Below are positions 19,279-27,827 of a DNA stretch of 64,000 nt, in pieces. A model generated the notes under the pieces. It did not search any database and was not told where the DNA came from. It saw only the letters and a list, made by a program, of their open reading frames with translations. The position numbers and the translations under genes are program-made. This DNA comes from Micromonospora rhizosphaerae (GTDB taxonomy: Bacteria; Actinomycetota; Actinomycetes; Mycobacteriales; Micromonosporaceae), in assembly GCF_900091465.1 (NCBI RefSeq), contig NZ_FMHV01000002.1, positions 2,666,001-2,730,000 on the forward strand. The letters are read 5' to 3'. Within the stretch, counting starts at the first letter, position 1. Each line of letters starts with the position of its first letter.

Positions 19279-20802
19279 TCAGCCGCGGCGGGTGCAGACC
19301 TGCTCGGCCCGGGCCACGGTGTCGGTCGACCAGACCACCGCGACGGTGAAGCAGTAGTCGGTGGTGCGGTTGAGACCGTAGATGATCCAGCTGTCCGTGC
19401 CGGCCGGCAGTTGCTCGAAGGTGTGCTGTCCCTGGCCGGCGCGGCCTCCGGCGATGACCACCGGGCCTTCCGCGCCGGGGGGATAGGTCCAGCTCAGGGC
19501 GATGTTGTCCCGACGGTCGGTCAGCCGGACCGCGCCCGGCGGGGTGCCGGGAGAGGCGGCCGGCACCGCCGTCGCCGTGGCGCCGCTCGGCGCGCCCGTG
19601 GCGCCCCTGGCGGCGGGCGGAGACGCCGGGGCGCCGGTGGTGGCGGGCGCCGAGGTGGTCCGCGGTCGGTCCATCCGGGACACTCCCGCGATCACCGCCG
19701 CGGTGACGAGCAGCACCACGGCCGCGCCGGCCACGACCAGCGGCAGCCACCGTCCGCCGTCGGGTGCGGGCTCGGACGGCCGGTGCACCGGCACCAGCGG
19801 GGACGGCGGCTCGGGTGACATCCTGACCCGGCGTACGCCCGCGGCCTCGCCCTCGGCGACGGCCGGTGGAGGCAGGCGGCTCTCCCGGTCGTCGAGGTCC
19901 TCCTCCGGCGGCCACCAGTCGTCGTCTGCCGGCTCGCGGTACGGGTTGTCGCCCTCGGGCGGGAGCCGGGGGGTGGGCACGATCGGGGGAGGGGCCGCCG
20001 CCCGGTCAGGCGGAATGTAGAGCGGTTGCCCGGGCGGACCCTCGGCGGCCGGTGGGACCCGGGCGGCCGGCACGACCGGCTTCTCCGGGGCGGGCGGCTC
20101 GGGATCGGCGCAGAGGTGGCCGGGGTCGGCCGCCGCCCGGGCCAGGGAGGCTACCTGCTGGCAGAGCGGGTCGTCGGCGGGCAGGTGCTGCCGGCAGAGC
20201 TCCTCGGCGAACGCCAGGTGCTCCCGCGCGGCGGTGAACCGGCCGCAGTCGCGTTCCATCGCGCCGAGCTTGGCCAGCATCTTGATTCCGCTCGGGTGCC
20301 CGTCGCCGTACACCTCGCGATGCAGGTCCCAGGCGTCCTGCAGGCGGTCCCGGGCGATCGCGCACTGGCCGCGGGCGTACTCCACGGTGGCGAGATCGGC
20401 GTGGGCGGACAGCACCCGCTGGGACTCCGGGCCCTCGCGGGCGGTCAGCTCGATGATGACGTCGGAGTAGAGCCGCGCGGCGCGGGCGTCGCTGCCGACC
20501 CGGTGCAGCACCGCGGCCAGGGTGGCGGCCGCGCCGACGGTCCGCTGGTCGGAGCGGCCGTACAGCCGGGTCGCCGCCGCGTACGCGAAGGCGGCCCAGC
20601 CGCGGGCGGAGTGCGGCTCGCCGAGGGCGACCAGCACGCGCGCCTGGAGGCCGGCGGCCTCGGCCAGCTCGGGGGAGGCGTTCGCCGGTCGGGGGTCGAC
20701 GTCGGTCAGTGCCTCGGCGAGCAACTGCTGGGCACCGGCGAGGTCACCCGCGGACACCAGATGGTTCGCCTGGACAGTCAGTTCACCGAGGCCGGAGGAC
20801 AC
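19279..20802 (-). CDS. TPR protein with single membrane span and C-terminal FN3-like domain
   Basis: 507 residues. The N-terminal ~210 residues form TPR-like helices (AGDLAGAQQLLAEAL, HSARGWAAFAYAAATRLYG, ARDRLQDAWDLHREVYGDGH). A Pro-rich linker follows, then one span (LPLVVAGAAVVLLVTAAVIAG), a Thr/Ala/Pro linker and a fibronectin-III-like domain (VRLTDRRDNIALSWTYPPG). TPRs would face the cytoplasm and FN3 the outside. The layout resembles scaffold proteins linked to Ser/Thr kinases in actinomycetes, but no kinase is nearby. Function unknown. Confidence 0.75.
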   Translation of the reverse strand: MSSGLGELTVQANHLVSAGDLAGAQQLLAEALTDVDPRPANASPELAEAAGLQARVLVALGEPHSARGWAAFAYAAATRLYGRSDQRTVGAAATLAAVLHRVGSDARAARLYSDVIIELTAREGPESQRVLSAHADLATVEYARGQCAIARDRLQDAWDLHREVYGDGHPSGIKMLAKLGAMERDCGRFTAAREHLAFAEELCRQHLPADDPLCQQVASLARAAADPGHLCADPEPPAPEKPVVPAARVPPAAEGPPGQPLYIPPDRAAAPPPIVPTPRLPPEGDNPYREPADDDWWPPEEDLDDRESRLPPPAVAEGEAAGVRRVRMSPEPPSPLVPVHRPSEPAPDGGRWLPLVVAGAAVVLLVTAAVIAGVSRMDRPRTTSAPATTGAPASPPAARGATGAPSGATATAVPAASPGTPPGAVRLTDRRDNIALSWTYPPGAEGPVVIAGGRAGQGQHTFEQLPAGTDSWIIYGLNRTTDYCFTVAVVWSTDTVARAEQVCTRRG

Positions 20803-20859
20803 GCCTCATCGTGCTCGTCCGGCGACGGAATGTACAAGTCCCGCCGGTGATCGGATCGG

Positions 20860-21312
20860 TCAGGTACCGGTCAGATGGTCGACCAGGGTCTCGCTGATCC
20901 GCCGGAGCTGGTCGATCTGGGCGGGGCTCAGCGCGTCGAACAGGTGCCGGCGTACCCCCTCGACGTGGCCCGGCGCGGCGGCGGCCAGGGCGGCGAAGCC
21001 GGCGTCGGTGAGGACGGCGAGCTGCCCCCGCCGGTCGGTCGGGCACTCCTCCCGGCGGATCCAACCGGACGCCTCCAGCCGGGTGGCGGCGTGGGAGAGC
21101 CGGCTGCGGGAGGAGCCGGTCGCCTCGGCGAGCTCGCTCATCCGCAGCCGCCGGTCCGGGGCCTCGGAGAGCCGGACCAGGATCTCGTAGTACGCGTGCG
21201 GCATCCCCGCGTCGCGTTGCAGCTCGCGGTCGAGGGTCTCCATCAGCGCCCGGGAGGCGGTCAGGTACGCCCGCCAGGTCCGCTGCTCGTCGGGGTCCAG
21301 CCACCGGGTCAT
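20860..21312 (-). CDS. MarR-family transcriptional regulator
   Basis: 150 residues from the ATG at 21312. The winged helix has MPHAYYEILVRLSEAPDRRL, SELAEATGSSRSRLSHAATRLEA and RRGQLAVLTDAGFAAL. Dimerising helices lie at both ends. Divergent from the VOC-family gene at 21372 with a 59-bp gap containing TTGAGCGCTCAA (a perfect 12-bp palindrome near 21337-21348), a plausible operator for this regulator controlling itself and the VOC gene. Confidence 0.9.
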   Translation of the reverse strand: MTRWLDPDEQRTWRAYLTASRALMETLDRELQRDAGMPHAYYEILVRLSEAPDRRLRMSELAEATGSSRSRLSHAATRLEASGWIRREECPTDRRGQLAVLTDAGFAALAAAAPGHVEGVRRHLFDALSPAQIDQLRRISETLVDHLTGT

Positions 21313-21371
21313 GACGACCATCATAGCCGCTTTGGTTGAGCGCTCAACTAAGCCGCGCTAGCGTGGTGGCC

Positions 21372-21893
21372 ATGGGAATCCACCGGCTCAACCACGCCGT
21401 CCTCTACGTGAGCAACCTCGACCGCAGCGTCGCCTTCTACCGCGACGTGCTGGGCTTCCGTCCGGTGGCGATGACCCCGGACGGCTTCCGGGGCGCGGCC
21501 TTCCTCCAGGCGCCCGACTCCACCAACGACCACGACCTCGGCCTCTTCGAGATCGGCGCGGCGGCCGGCCGCTCGCAGGCCGGCCGGGCCACCGTCGGCC
21601 TCTACCACCTGGCCTGGGAGCTCGACACCCTCGACGAGCTGGCCGCCACCGCCGAGCGGCTGGCCGCCGCCGGCGCCCTGGTCGGCAGCTCCGACCACGG
21701 CACCACCAAGAGCCTCTACGGACAGGACCCGGACGGGCTGGAGTTCGAGATCGTCTGGATCGTCCCGGCCGACCTGCTCGACGAGGAGGCGCTGGCCGCC
21801 CGCAAGCGGATCGGCCGGCTCGACCTCGACCGGGAGCGCAAGCGCTACGGCGGCCAGACCCGCGGCGGCGTGGGGATCTCCATTCCGGCCTGA
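21372..21893 (+). CDS. VOC-family (glyoxalase / extradiol dioxygenase-like) protein
   Basis: 173 residues from ATG 21372. It has a tandem beta-alpha-beta-beta-beta fold: INHAVLYV-type start RLNHAVLYVSNLDRSVAFYRD, a second half GLYHLAWELDTLDELAATAERL, and a closing DPDGLEFEIVWIV. His in LNHAVLY, His in LYHLAWE and Glu in LEFEIVW are the expected metal ligands. It could be a dioxygenase, a lyase or a resistance protein. Pairing with a MarR regulator suggests a response to an aromatic compound (inference). Confidence 0.85.
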   Translation: MGIHRLNHAVLYVSNLDRSVAFYRDVLGFRPVAMTPDGFRGAAFLQAPDSTNDHDLGLFEIGAAAGRSQAGRATVGLYHLAWELDTLDELAATAERLAAAGALVGSSDHGTTKSLYGQDPDGLEFEIVWIVPADLLDEEALAARKRIGRLDLDRERKRYGGQTRGGVGISIPA

Positions 21894-21917
21894 CCGCCGG
21901 TGCGGTAGAACGGCAGG

Positions 21918-22814
21918 ATGTCGACCGACGCGATCCTGCGCGAGCTGCTCGTCCGGCAGCTCGACCACTGGCTGCCGGGAGCGCTGCACCGCTCCCGGCG
22001 GGCCACCCTCGCCCTCGCGTACGCCGGGAGCGACGCCGCCGGCGCGGACGACGCGCTGGCGGTGGTGGCCGAGTTCGCCGACCGGCTGCGCGGCCGGCGG
22101 CTGACCGTGCTGGTGCTCGCCGACGGCACCGAGGACCTGCCGGGCCGGCTCGGCCCGGTGGAGTCGGCGCTGCCGGCGGAGGTGGCCGTGCACGTGGTGC
22201 CAGGCCACCCGGACCGGCTGCCGGTGGCGCTCAAGGCGGCCGGCGCGGCGGGGGCACCGCTGTTGACCTTTGTCGACGGAGGCGAACCGGCGCCGGCGGT
22301 GCTCGCCGCCGCCGCCGCCGGCCGCCCCGCCGAGCTGCTGCTCGTCACGGACGCCGGCCGGTCGCTGCGACCGGCGCTGACGGCGGCCGGTTTCCCGCTG
22401 GTCACCGAGGTCGAGCTGGTGCCCGCCGCCGGCTCGCCGGCCCGGCTGGTCGCGTTCGGCACCGGCTCGGACCGGAGCCTGGAGGCGGTCAAGGACGCGC
22501 TCTGGGCGCTCGACGAGTACGCCGGCGTGCGCTACCGCGATCCGGCCGACCCCGCCCGGCGGCTGCTGAACATCACGCTGCACCCGGACCCCGGCCCGCT
22601 CCGCCGCGAACTGCTGGCCGAGCTGGCCCGCTCCGGTCCGCGTACGGTGACCGAGCTGCGCCGCTGGACGGTGACCTCGACGGTCTACCGGGCCGCGGAC
22701 GCCAACCGGGCGCTGACCTCGCTGCTCGGCTCCGGCGCGGTGCGGCGCGATCCGGCGCACGGCCGGCTCAGCGGGGACGTGGTGATCAGCGCCGCCCCGA
22801 CGTCAACTGCTTGA
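21918..22814 (+). CDS. conserved hypothetical protein
   Basis: 298 residues, Ala/Leu-rich. Several Rossmann-like strands are visible (ATLALAYAGSD, RRLTVLVLADG, LLLVTDAG), and the C-terminal ~80 residues look like a winged helix (RTVTELRRWTVTSTVYRAADANRALTSLL). I recognise no catalytic motif. It overlaps the convergent ion-channel gene by 29 bases at their 3' ends. Confidence 0.7.
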   Translation: MSTDAILRELLVRQLDHWLPGALHRSRRATLALAYAGSDAAGADDALAVVAEFADRLRGRRLTVLVLADGTEDLPGRLGPVESALPAEVAVHVVPGHPDRLPVALKAAGAAGAPLLTFVDGGEPAPAVLAAAAAGRPAELLLVTDAGRSLRPALTAAGFPLVTEVELVPAAGSPARLVAFGTGSDRSLEAVKDALWALDEYAGVRYRDPADPARRLLNITLHPDPGPLRRELLAELARSGPRTVTELRRWTVTSTVYRAADANRALTSLLGSGAVRRDPAHGRLSGDVVISAAPTSTA

Positions 22815-23298
22815 CCAGGATGGACGCTCCGGTGGCGATCACCCCGATGCTGAAGGCCATCTGCACGCAGACCACCACCCGCGCGAACTGCCCCTGGGCG
22901 TGCACATCGCCGTAGCCGATGGTGGTGAGCGTGGTGAGCGCAAAGTAGAGGGCGTCCACCCGGGTGTCGAGACCCTGGAACTGCCCGGGCAGCGCAGCGG
23001 CGATGATGTAGTCGGCGAGGGCGAACGCCAGGAGTCCGGCGACCAGGGCTACCGCCAGGCGGAACAGCGAGCGCACGTCCGCCGCGCCGGGCGGCACGGG
23101 CGCGGCGAGCTGTCGGCGTACCTGGCCGGTGACCAGCCAGGCGACGACGAGCACCATGGCGACGGTGGCGGCGATCCGGAGCGTCAGCCGGGCGGCGTTC
23201 GGGTCAGGCTTCACCGGCACGACGAAGTACACCAGCACGAGCAGCCCGCATGCCACCAGCGTCCGTCGCTGCTCCTGCCGCAAGGACCCGTCCGCCAT
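22786..23298 (-). CDS. potassium-channel-family membrane protein
   Basis: 170 residues from ATG 23298. Membrane segments are LVACGLLVLVYFVVPV, LRIAATVAMVLVVAWLVTG, ALVAGLLAFALADYIIAAAL and the pore module ALYFALTTLTTIGYGDVHAQ followed by VVVCVQMAFSIGVIATGAS. TIGYGD is the canonical K+ selectivity filter. No RCK or cyclic-nucleotide domain is present. It is a four-span protein with one pore, and would assemble as a tetramer. Tail-to-tail overlap with 21918-22814. Confidence 0.88.
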   Translation of the reverse strand: MADGSLRQEQRRTLVACGLLVLVYFVVPVKPDPNAARLTLRIAATVAMVLVVAWLVTGQVRRQLAAPVPPGAADVRSLFRLAVALVAGLLAFALADYIIAAALPGQFQGLDTRVDALYFALTTLTTIGYGDVHAQGQFARVVVCVQMAFSIGVIATGASILVKQLTSGRR

Positions 23299-23359
23299 GC
23301 CGCGATTCTCCGCCGTCCGGGAGTCCGCCTCGGGCGGAACGGCGAAGCGGCCCCGACGC

Positions 23360-23397
23360 CGAGCGGGGTGCCGGTGAAAGCACCGGCACCCCGCTCG
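23360..23397 (-). terminator. strong hairpin terminator
   Basis: Arms 23360-23375 and 23382-23397 are 16-bp perfect complements with a 6-base loop. It lies 12 bases beyond the stop of the small gene at 23409-23588 on the minus strand and separates it from the ion-channel gene. Confidence 0.85.
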
Positions 23398-23408
23398 ACC
23401 TCGGGACG

Positions 23409-23588
23409 TCACGCCCGGGACTTGTCCTGCTTCCAGGAGAGCGGCCCCGGCAGGTCCACCCGGTGCGCGCGGGCACGGGAGTTCCAGGACCACCGGCCGA
23501 TCTTGATGCTCCAGGAGGAGAAGCCGTTCTCGGTGAAGTGCAGGATCAGCGGCCCGAACTTCTTACGCTTGCGGAACTGCAGGCCCAT
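23409..23588 (-). CDS. small DUF4236-like protein
   Basis: 59 residues from ATG 23588 (an upstream in-frame extension lacks support). The sequence GLQFRKRKKFGPLILHFTEN then GFSSWSIKIGRWSWNSR resembles the DUF4236 pattern, a short basic beta-rich domain of unknown function. The start has a GAGAGGA-type ribosome-binding site. It ends at a strong terminator. Confidence 0.65.
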   Translation of the reverse strand: MGLQFRKRKKFGPLILHFTENGFSSWSIKIGRWSWNSRARAHRVDLPGPLSWKQDKSRA

Positions 23589-23833
23589 CGTGGGCTCCTC
23601 TCGTCGTCGTCCCTGCCTCTGCGGCATCGAATGCCCGAAACGGCGTTTCGCGAAACCCGGCCGGATCCGCACTGGACGATGCCGCCACGCGCCCGCCTGA
23701 ATCTCTACTCAACGGATCGGCGTTGAGGGCTTGTATGTGCTGGTAAAGATGGCCTGTAGCAGGGCAGGCGACCCGCATCCCACCATGCGGAAGATCATTG
23801 ACCCGGCCCGGAGACGGTCGGCAGCATGAGGTC

Positions 23834-23911
23834 ATGTCGCAGCGGGACGAGCTTCTCCTCACCGCTCGCGTGCACGTCGACCTGGTCCGGCACGCGAGCG
23901 CGCTCTGTTGA
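23834..23911 (+). CDS. cysteine-ended leader peptide (sulfur-responsive attenuator type)
   Basis: A 25-residue ORF, ATG 23834 to TGA 23911, containing LLLTARVHVDLVRHASALC directly before the stop. Short actinobacterial leaders with an R-x-HVDL-x-R core and terminal Cys codons precede sulfur and cysteine genes, where ribosome stalling at Cys codons senses cysteine supply. It sits ~200 bp upstream of a flavin reductase and near an Rrf2-type regulator, which fits a sulfur or sulfonate role. Too short for routine gene calling. Confidence 0.7.
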   Translation: MSQRDELLLTARVHVDLVRHASALC

Positions 23912-24054
23912 GCTGACGGTCCTCCGGCTCGGCTCCCCGCCGTCGCACCTCCGCTGCCCGTCCGCCCCGTCGCCGGCGCACCGTGCTCAGGCGCGGCGTG
24001 CCATCGCGCCACTCGTGCCTCCACCGCATCGTGGACAGATCAGGAGACCCCTCC

Positions 24055-24117
24055 ATGGCCTCATCCGGTCATCCGCCGGCCAGCCCGTACGGCCTCCGTG
24101 AGCTGGTGACAGCGTGA
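24055..24117 (+). CDS. 20-codon ORF translationally coupled to the flavin reductase
   Basis: ATG 24055 is preceded by AGGAG eight bases upstream. The frame ends with TGA at 24115-24117, overlapping the GTG start of the reductase at 24114. It may be a coupling ORF, or the reductase could be translated mainly through it. No homology is recognised. Confidence 0.35.
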   Translation: MASSGHPPASPYGLRELVTA

Positions 24118-24680
24118 CCACCGTGGACCGACCCGGGGCCGGCGCCGTCGAACTGCGCCCGGTCGACCGGGACCTGTTCCGCGCCCTGCTGCGCCGGCAG
24201 GCGTCCACGGTCACCGTGGTCACCACGCCCGGCCTGGCCGGCGGCCGGCACCTGCCGTCGTTGCCCCCGGCCGCCTTCACCGCCACCTCGTTCACCTCGG
24301 TGGCGCTGGACCCGCCGCTGGTGTCGCTCCGCCTCGACCGGGAGTCGTCAGGCTGGCCGACCGTTCAACGGACCGAGCACCTGGCGGTGCACCTGCTCGC
24401 CCCCGGCCGGCGGGAGGTGACGCGGACCTTCGACACCAGCGGCATCGACCGGTTCGCCACCCACCGGGGCTGGACCGACGGGCCGTTCGGGGTGCCGCTG
24501 ATCGACGGGGCGCTGGCCGTGCTGCTCTGCCGGGTGGTCCGCCGGATCGAAGCCGGCGCCCACACCATCGTGCTCGGCGAGCCGCTCGCGCTCGGCGCGG
24601 GGAAGGACGACGACGCGGTCGCTCGCCACCGCGGCGACTACACCACCACCACCTTCGGCCCGTGGCCGTCCCCCTGGTGA
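24114..24680 (+). CDS. flavin reductase-family protein
   Basis: 188 residues, GTG start. The split-barrel FMN-binding domain shows FRALLRRQASTVTVVTTPG, AFTATSFTSVALDPPLVSLRL and AVHLLAPGRREVTRTF, with a late EPLALG strand. Such proteins use NAD(P)H to supply reduced FMN to a monooxygenase. No monooxygenase is adjacent in the window. The upstream Cys-ended leader suggests sulfonate or other organosulfur use (inference). Confidence 0.85.
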   Translation: MTTVDRPGAGAVELRPVDRDLFRALLRRQASTVTVVTTPGLAGGRHLPSLPPAAFTATSFTSVALDPPLVSLRLDRESSGWPTVQRTEHLAVHLLAPGRREVTRTFDTSGIDRFATHRGWTDGPFGVPLIDGALAVLLCRVVRRIEAGAHTIVLGEPLALGAGKDDDAVARHRGDYTTTTFGPWPSPW

Positions 24681-24714
24681 CCGCGCCGCCGGACCGGCGG
24701 CAACGGTAGTGCTG

Positions 24715-25170
24715 TCAGCGCGGCTCCCAGGCGTCGGGGCGGGCGATCAGCTTGCGAACGTGGCTGGGGAGCTTGCCGCTGGCCATCTCGGCGAGGCTCA
24801 CCTCGTCGACCACCTGCCGGACGGCGGCGCGAACGGCGACCCAGAGCCGGGGGAGGTTCTCCGCCGCTCCCTCGTACCGCGTCTCCTCGGGGCGCAACCC
24901 GCGCACCCCGGCGAGCGGGCCGTCCACCGCGCGCAGGATCGCGCCGATGGTGATCTCCCGGGGCGGGCGGGCCAGGGTGTAGCCGCCCTCGGCGCCGCGC
25001 TGCGCCCGGACGATCCCGGCCCGGCGCAGGTCGGCCAGGACGGCCTCGAGGAACTTGCGGGGCATGTCCTGCTCGGCGGCGATGGCCTGGGTCGACAGCA
25101 GGGCGGGGTACGCGGTGGCCAGGCTCAGGGCCGCCCGGACCGCGTAGTCGCCGCGCGCGGAGATCTGCAC
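24715..25170 (-). CDS. Rrf2-family regulator lacking cysteines
   Basis: 151 residues. The N-terminal winged helix has MQISARGDYAVRAALSLA and MPRKFLEAVLADLRRAG, then GAEGGYTLARPP. There is no cysteine at all, so it cannot hold the Fe-S cluster of IscR/NsrR types; it resembles the CymR group tied to cysteine metabolism. It converges on the flavin reductase gene, 34 bp away. With the leader peptide, this makes a sulfur-linked neighbourhood. Confidence 0.88.
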   Translation of the reverse strand: MQISARGDYAVRAALSLATAYPALLSTQAIAAEQDMPRKFLEAVLADLRRAGIVRAQRGAEGGYTLARPPREITIGAILRAVDGPLAGVRGLRPEETRYEGAAENLPRLWVAVRAAVRQVVDEVSLAEMASGKLPSHVRKLIARPDAWEPR

Positions 25171-25177
25171 CCTGTCA

Positions 25178-26089
25178 TCATGCCCGGCCGTTGGGCACCG
25201 GTGCGTCCGCGGGCGGGCGGGGGCGCACCATCCGGACCGGCAGCGGCTGCTCCCGGGCGGCCCGGAAGGCGCCGGGGCTGACCCCGACCTCGCGGGTGAA
25301 GAACCGGCCGAAGTTGGTCGGCTCGGGGAAACCGAGCCGGTGACCGATCCGGGCGATCGGCTCGTCGGTGGCGGCGAGCAGCCGACGGGCCTGGAGCGCG
25401 ACCCGCTCGTCGATCACCTGCTTGGCGCTGCGACCGGTGACCGCCAGGCAGGCGCGGGTGAGCGTCCGCACCGAGTAGCCGAGCTGCGCGGCGTAGTCCT
25501 CGACCCGGCGGGTGTGTCGGAAGCCGCGCTCGACCTCGTGGCAGAGCCGGTGGAAGGTGGCCCGCTCGGCGCGCGGCGCCGGCCGCTCCTCGGCGGCGAG
25601 CAGGGTCAACCGCAGCAGCAGCACAGCGAGCTGGTGGCGGAGCAGGGCCCGGGCGGCGGGCACCCCCCGATGCCGGTCCGCGTCCACCGCCAGTTGGGTC
25701 ACCTCGCTGATCACCGCGTCCTCGTCCTCGCCGGCCAGCTGCTGGTAGGCGGGCACACCGTCCGGGTCGACGTCCAGCCCGCGCAGCGTCCCGGCGCCCC
25801 AGCGCACAACGCAGGCGTCGAGGTGCGCGCCGAGGCAGCGCATCGCCTGGCCGGGGCGGGCCCGCAGCAGGGTGCCCGGTCGGCAGGGCAGCGGCCGGAA
25901 GTCCAGCTCGGCGCTGCCGTGTCCGCCGGTGACCAGGATCAGCAGGTCCGCGTCGAGCAGCACCGGGCGATGCCACCCGGCCTCGGGCGCCAGGTCACCG
26001 AGCGCGCCGGTGGTGATGTCGTCGGCGTCGAACGCAGCGGGGGACAGGTCGGTGCTGGTTGCCGGGGAGAGCTGACCGGTAGTGACCAT
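25178..26089 (-). CDS. AraC-family transcriptional regulator
   Basis: 303 residues from ATG 26089. The N-terminal cupin-like sensing domain (LLILVTGGHGSAELDFR) is followed by a C-terminal double helix-turn-helix: VEDYAAQLGYSVRTLTRACLAV and IARIGHRLGFPEPTNFGRFFTREVGVSPG. It sits 8 bp upstream of the Rrf2 gene on the same strand, so the two may be cotranscribed. Divergent from the SDR gene, which is a plausible target. Confidence 0.9.
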   Translation of the reverse strand: MVTTGQLSPATSTDLSPAAFDADDITTGALGDLAPEAGWHRPVLLDADLLILVTGGHGSAELDFRPLPCRPGTLLRARPGQAMRCLGAHLDACVVRWGAGTLRGLDVDPDGVPAYQQLAGEDEDAVISEVTQLAVDADRHRGVPAARALLRHQLAVLLLRLTLLAAEERPAPRAERATFHRLCHEVERGFRHTRRVEDYAAQLGYSVRTLTRACLAVTGRSAKQVIDERVALQARRLLAATDEPIARIGHRLGFPEPTNFGRFFTREVGVSPGAFRAAREQPLPVRMVRPRPPADAPVPNGRA

Positions 26090-26249
26090 CGTCCCGACGT
26101 TAACGGTCCTCCCACCTGCGCGCATCCCGAAGCGAGGGCGGAAACGGCGGGGCTTGTCCCCACGGTCGCGGGCGGGCTAGGTTACCGGGCGGTAGCGCTT
26201 GGGTCGGCGGACCTCCCCGCGACCCCCGCCGAGTCGCGATGGGATGGGC

Positions 26250-27026
26250 ATGTCGGATCTGTTCTCGGTCGAAGGCAAGACCGTTCTGGTCACCGGCGGA
26301 TCGCGGGGGATCGGGCTGATGATCGCCCGAGGCTTCGTGCAGGCCGGCGCGAAGGTCATCATCTCGTCCCGGAAGGCCGACGTCTGCGAGACGGTGGCCA
26401 AGGAACTCTCCGCGGAAGGGCGGTGCGAGGCGATCCCCGCCGACCTGAGCCGGGACGCCGGAGCCGAGGGGCTCGCCGCCGCGGTCCGGGAGCGCACCGA
26501 CCGGCTCGACGTGCTGGTCAACAATGCCGGCGCGACCTGGGGTGCGCCGCTGGAGTCGTACCCGGAGAGCGCGTTCGACAAGCTCTGGGCGGTCAACGTC
26601 AAGGCCGTCTTCCGGCTCACCACCGCGCTGCTGCCGGCGCTGCGCGCGGCAGCCAGCGCCGAGGACCCGGCCCGGGTGATCAACATCGGCTCCATCGACG
26701 GCATCCGGGTGCCGTGGCTGGAGGTGTACGCCTACTCGGCCACCAAGGCGGCCGTGCACATGCTCACCCGCAGCCTCGCCCACCAACTCGCCGGCGAGCA
26801 GATCACGGTGAACGCGATCGCGCCCGGGCCGTTCGAGAGCAAGATGATGGCCTTCGCGCTGGACGACCCGACATCCCGGGCGGCGATCGAGCAGCAGGTG
26901 CCGCTGGGCCGGATCGGGCGCCCCGAGGACATGGCCGGCACTGCGATCTACCTGTCGTCCCGGGCCGGCGCGTACCTGACCGGCGCGGTGATCCCGGTCG
27001 ACGGCGGCATCACCACCCACGGCTGA
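26250..27026 (+). CDS. SDR-family oxidoreductase
   Basis: 258 residues from ATG 26250. The Rossmann start VLVTGGSRGIGLMIARGF binds NAD(P), VLVNNAGATWG is the NAG motif, and the catalytic Ser (NIGSIDG) and YSATK triad are intact. The C-terminal VIPVDGGITTHG closes a classical SDR. The layout resembles 3-oxoacyl-ACP reductase or gluconate dehydrogenase-like members, but substrate cannot be read. Divergent from the AraC regulator. Confidence 0.9.
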   Translation: MSDLFSVEGKTVLVTGGSRGIGLMIARGFVQAGAKVIISSRKADVCETVAKELSAEGRCEAIPADLSRDAGAEGLAAAVRERTDRLDVLVNNAGATWGAPLESYPESAFDKLWAVNVKAVFRLTTALLPALRAAASAEDPARVINIGSIDGIRVPWLEVYAYSATKAAVHMLTRSLAHQLAGEQITVNAIAPGPFESKMMAFALDDPTSRAAIEQQVPLGRIGRPEDMAGTAIYLSSRAGAYLTGAVIPVDGGITTHG

Positions 27027-27122
27027 GCGGACGCCGGCAGCGGTGGCTGCCGGCGTACCAGAAGGTGGGTGAGCCGGAGCCGCGCGGACTCGGCAGATCC
27101 GCGCGGCCCCGGGTGTGCCGTC

Positions 27123-27554
27123 TCAGCGGCCGGCGAGCAGCCGATTCACCGCCGTGTCGACGTCCAGGTGCTCGGCCTCGCGGCCGCGCGGGACGACGAC
27201 GTAGGTCCGGCGCAGGAAGCGCACGAGGACGCTGCGCGGGACCTCGAAGAGGGCGTTGCCGTCCGGCGACGACAGCGCCAGCGCGACGAAGTCGCCGCGC
27301 GGGGTTGCCCACGGCCAGACCCGGACGTCGCCGATGCCGGCCGGCTCGTCGAGCCCGGTGACCAGCAGCTCGCGGGCGAACGACCAGCTCACCGCCTCGC
27401 CGCCGGCAGATTCGGCGTGGAACAGGACATGGACCGCATACGGGTCAGCAGGGTCGTAACGCAGACTGGCACGCACCGGCAAGGCGGTGGCGTCAGGCGC
27501 GACGAGCCTTAGCGACGTCTCGACCTCTACGGTCGTCGGTCGGATGACACTCAT
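27123..27554 (-). CDS. ssgB: SsgA-family sporulation/cell-division regulator (SsgB-like)
   Basis: 143 residues with the SsgA-like fold: LPVRASLRYDPADPYAVHVLFH, WSFARELLVTGL, GIGDVRVWPW, VALALSSPDGNALFEVPRSV and FLRRTYVVVPRGREAEHLDVD. SsgB-type proteins place FtsZ rings during sporulation septation in actinomycetes, which is strong evidence for a sporulating host. Assignment to SsgB rather than another paralogue is by general resemblance. Confidence 0.9.
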   Translation of the reverse strand: MSVIRPTTVEVETSLRLVAPDATALPVRASLRYDPADPYAVHVLFHAESAGGEAVSWSFARELLVTGLDEPAGIGDVRVWPWATPRGDFVALALSSPDGNALFEVPRSVLVRFLRRTYVVVPRGREAEHLDVDTAVNRLLAGR

Positions 27555-27827
27555 GGACGTTCTCCCCCCGGCACCGCTGCGGAACGCGCGTGTCCCGCTT
27601 TTCCCATACTCAGGTGCTACTCCTGGCTACGCTCCGCCATACGCCGACTTCACCCAGTGGTGGGAAGGGGGTCGGAGAGCCCGCCAGAATGTGAAAATTC
27701 TTGTAGGATCTCCGGTTCCGCCCAGACCGTGGTGCCGCCCGGCATTGGGTGGTTCAGTCGTCGACTTACTCCGGTAACGTCCAGTCGTCCGCAGGGGTGA
27801 CGGGGCCGGGCGACACTGGGAGTGGAA

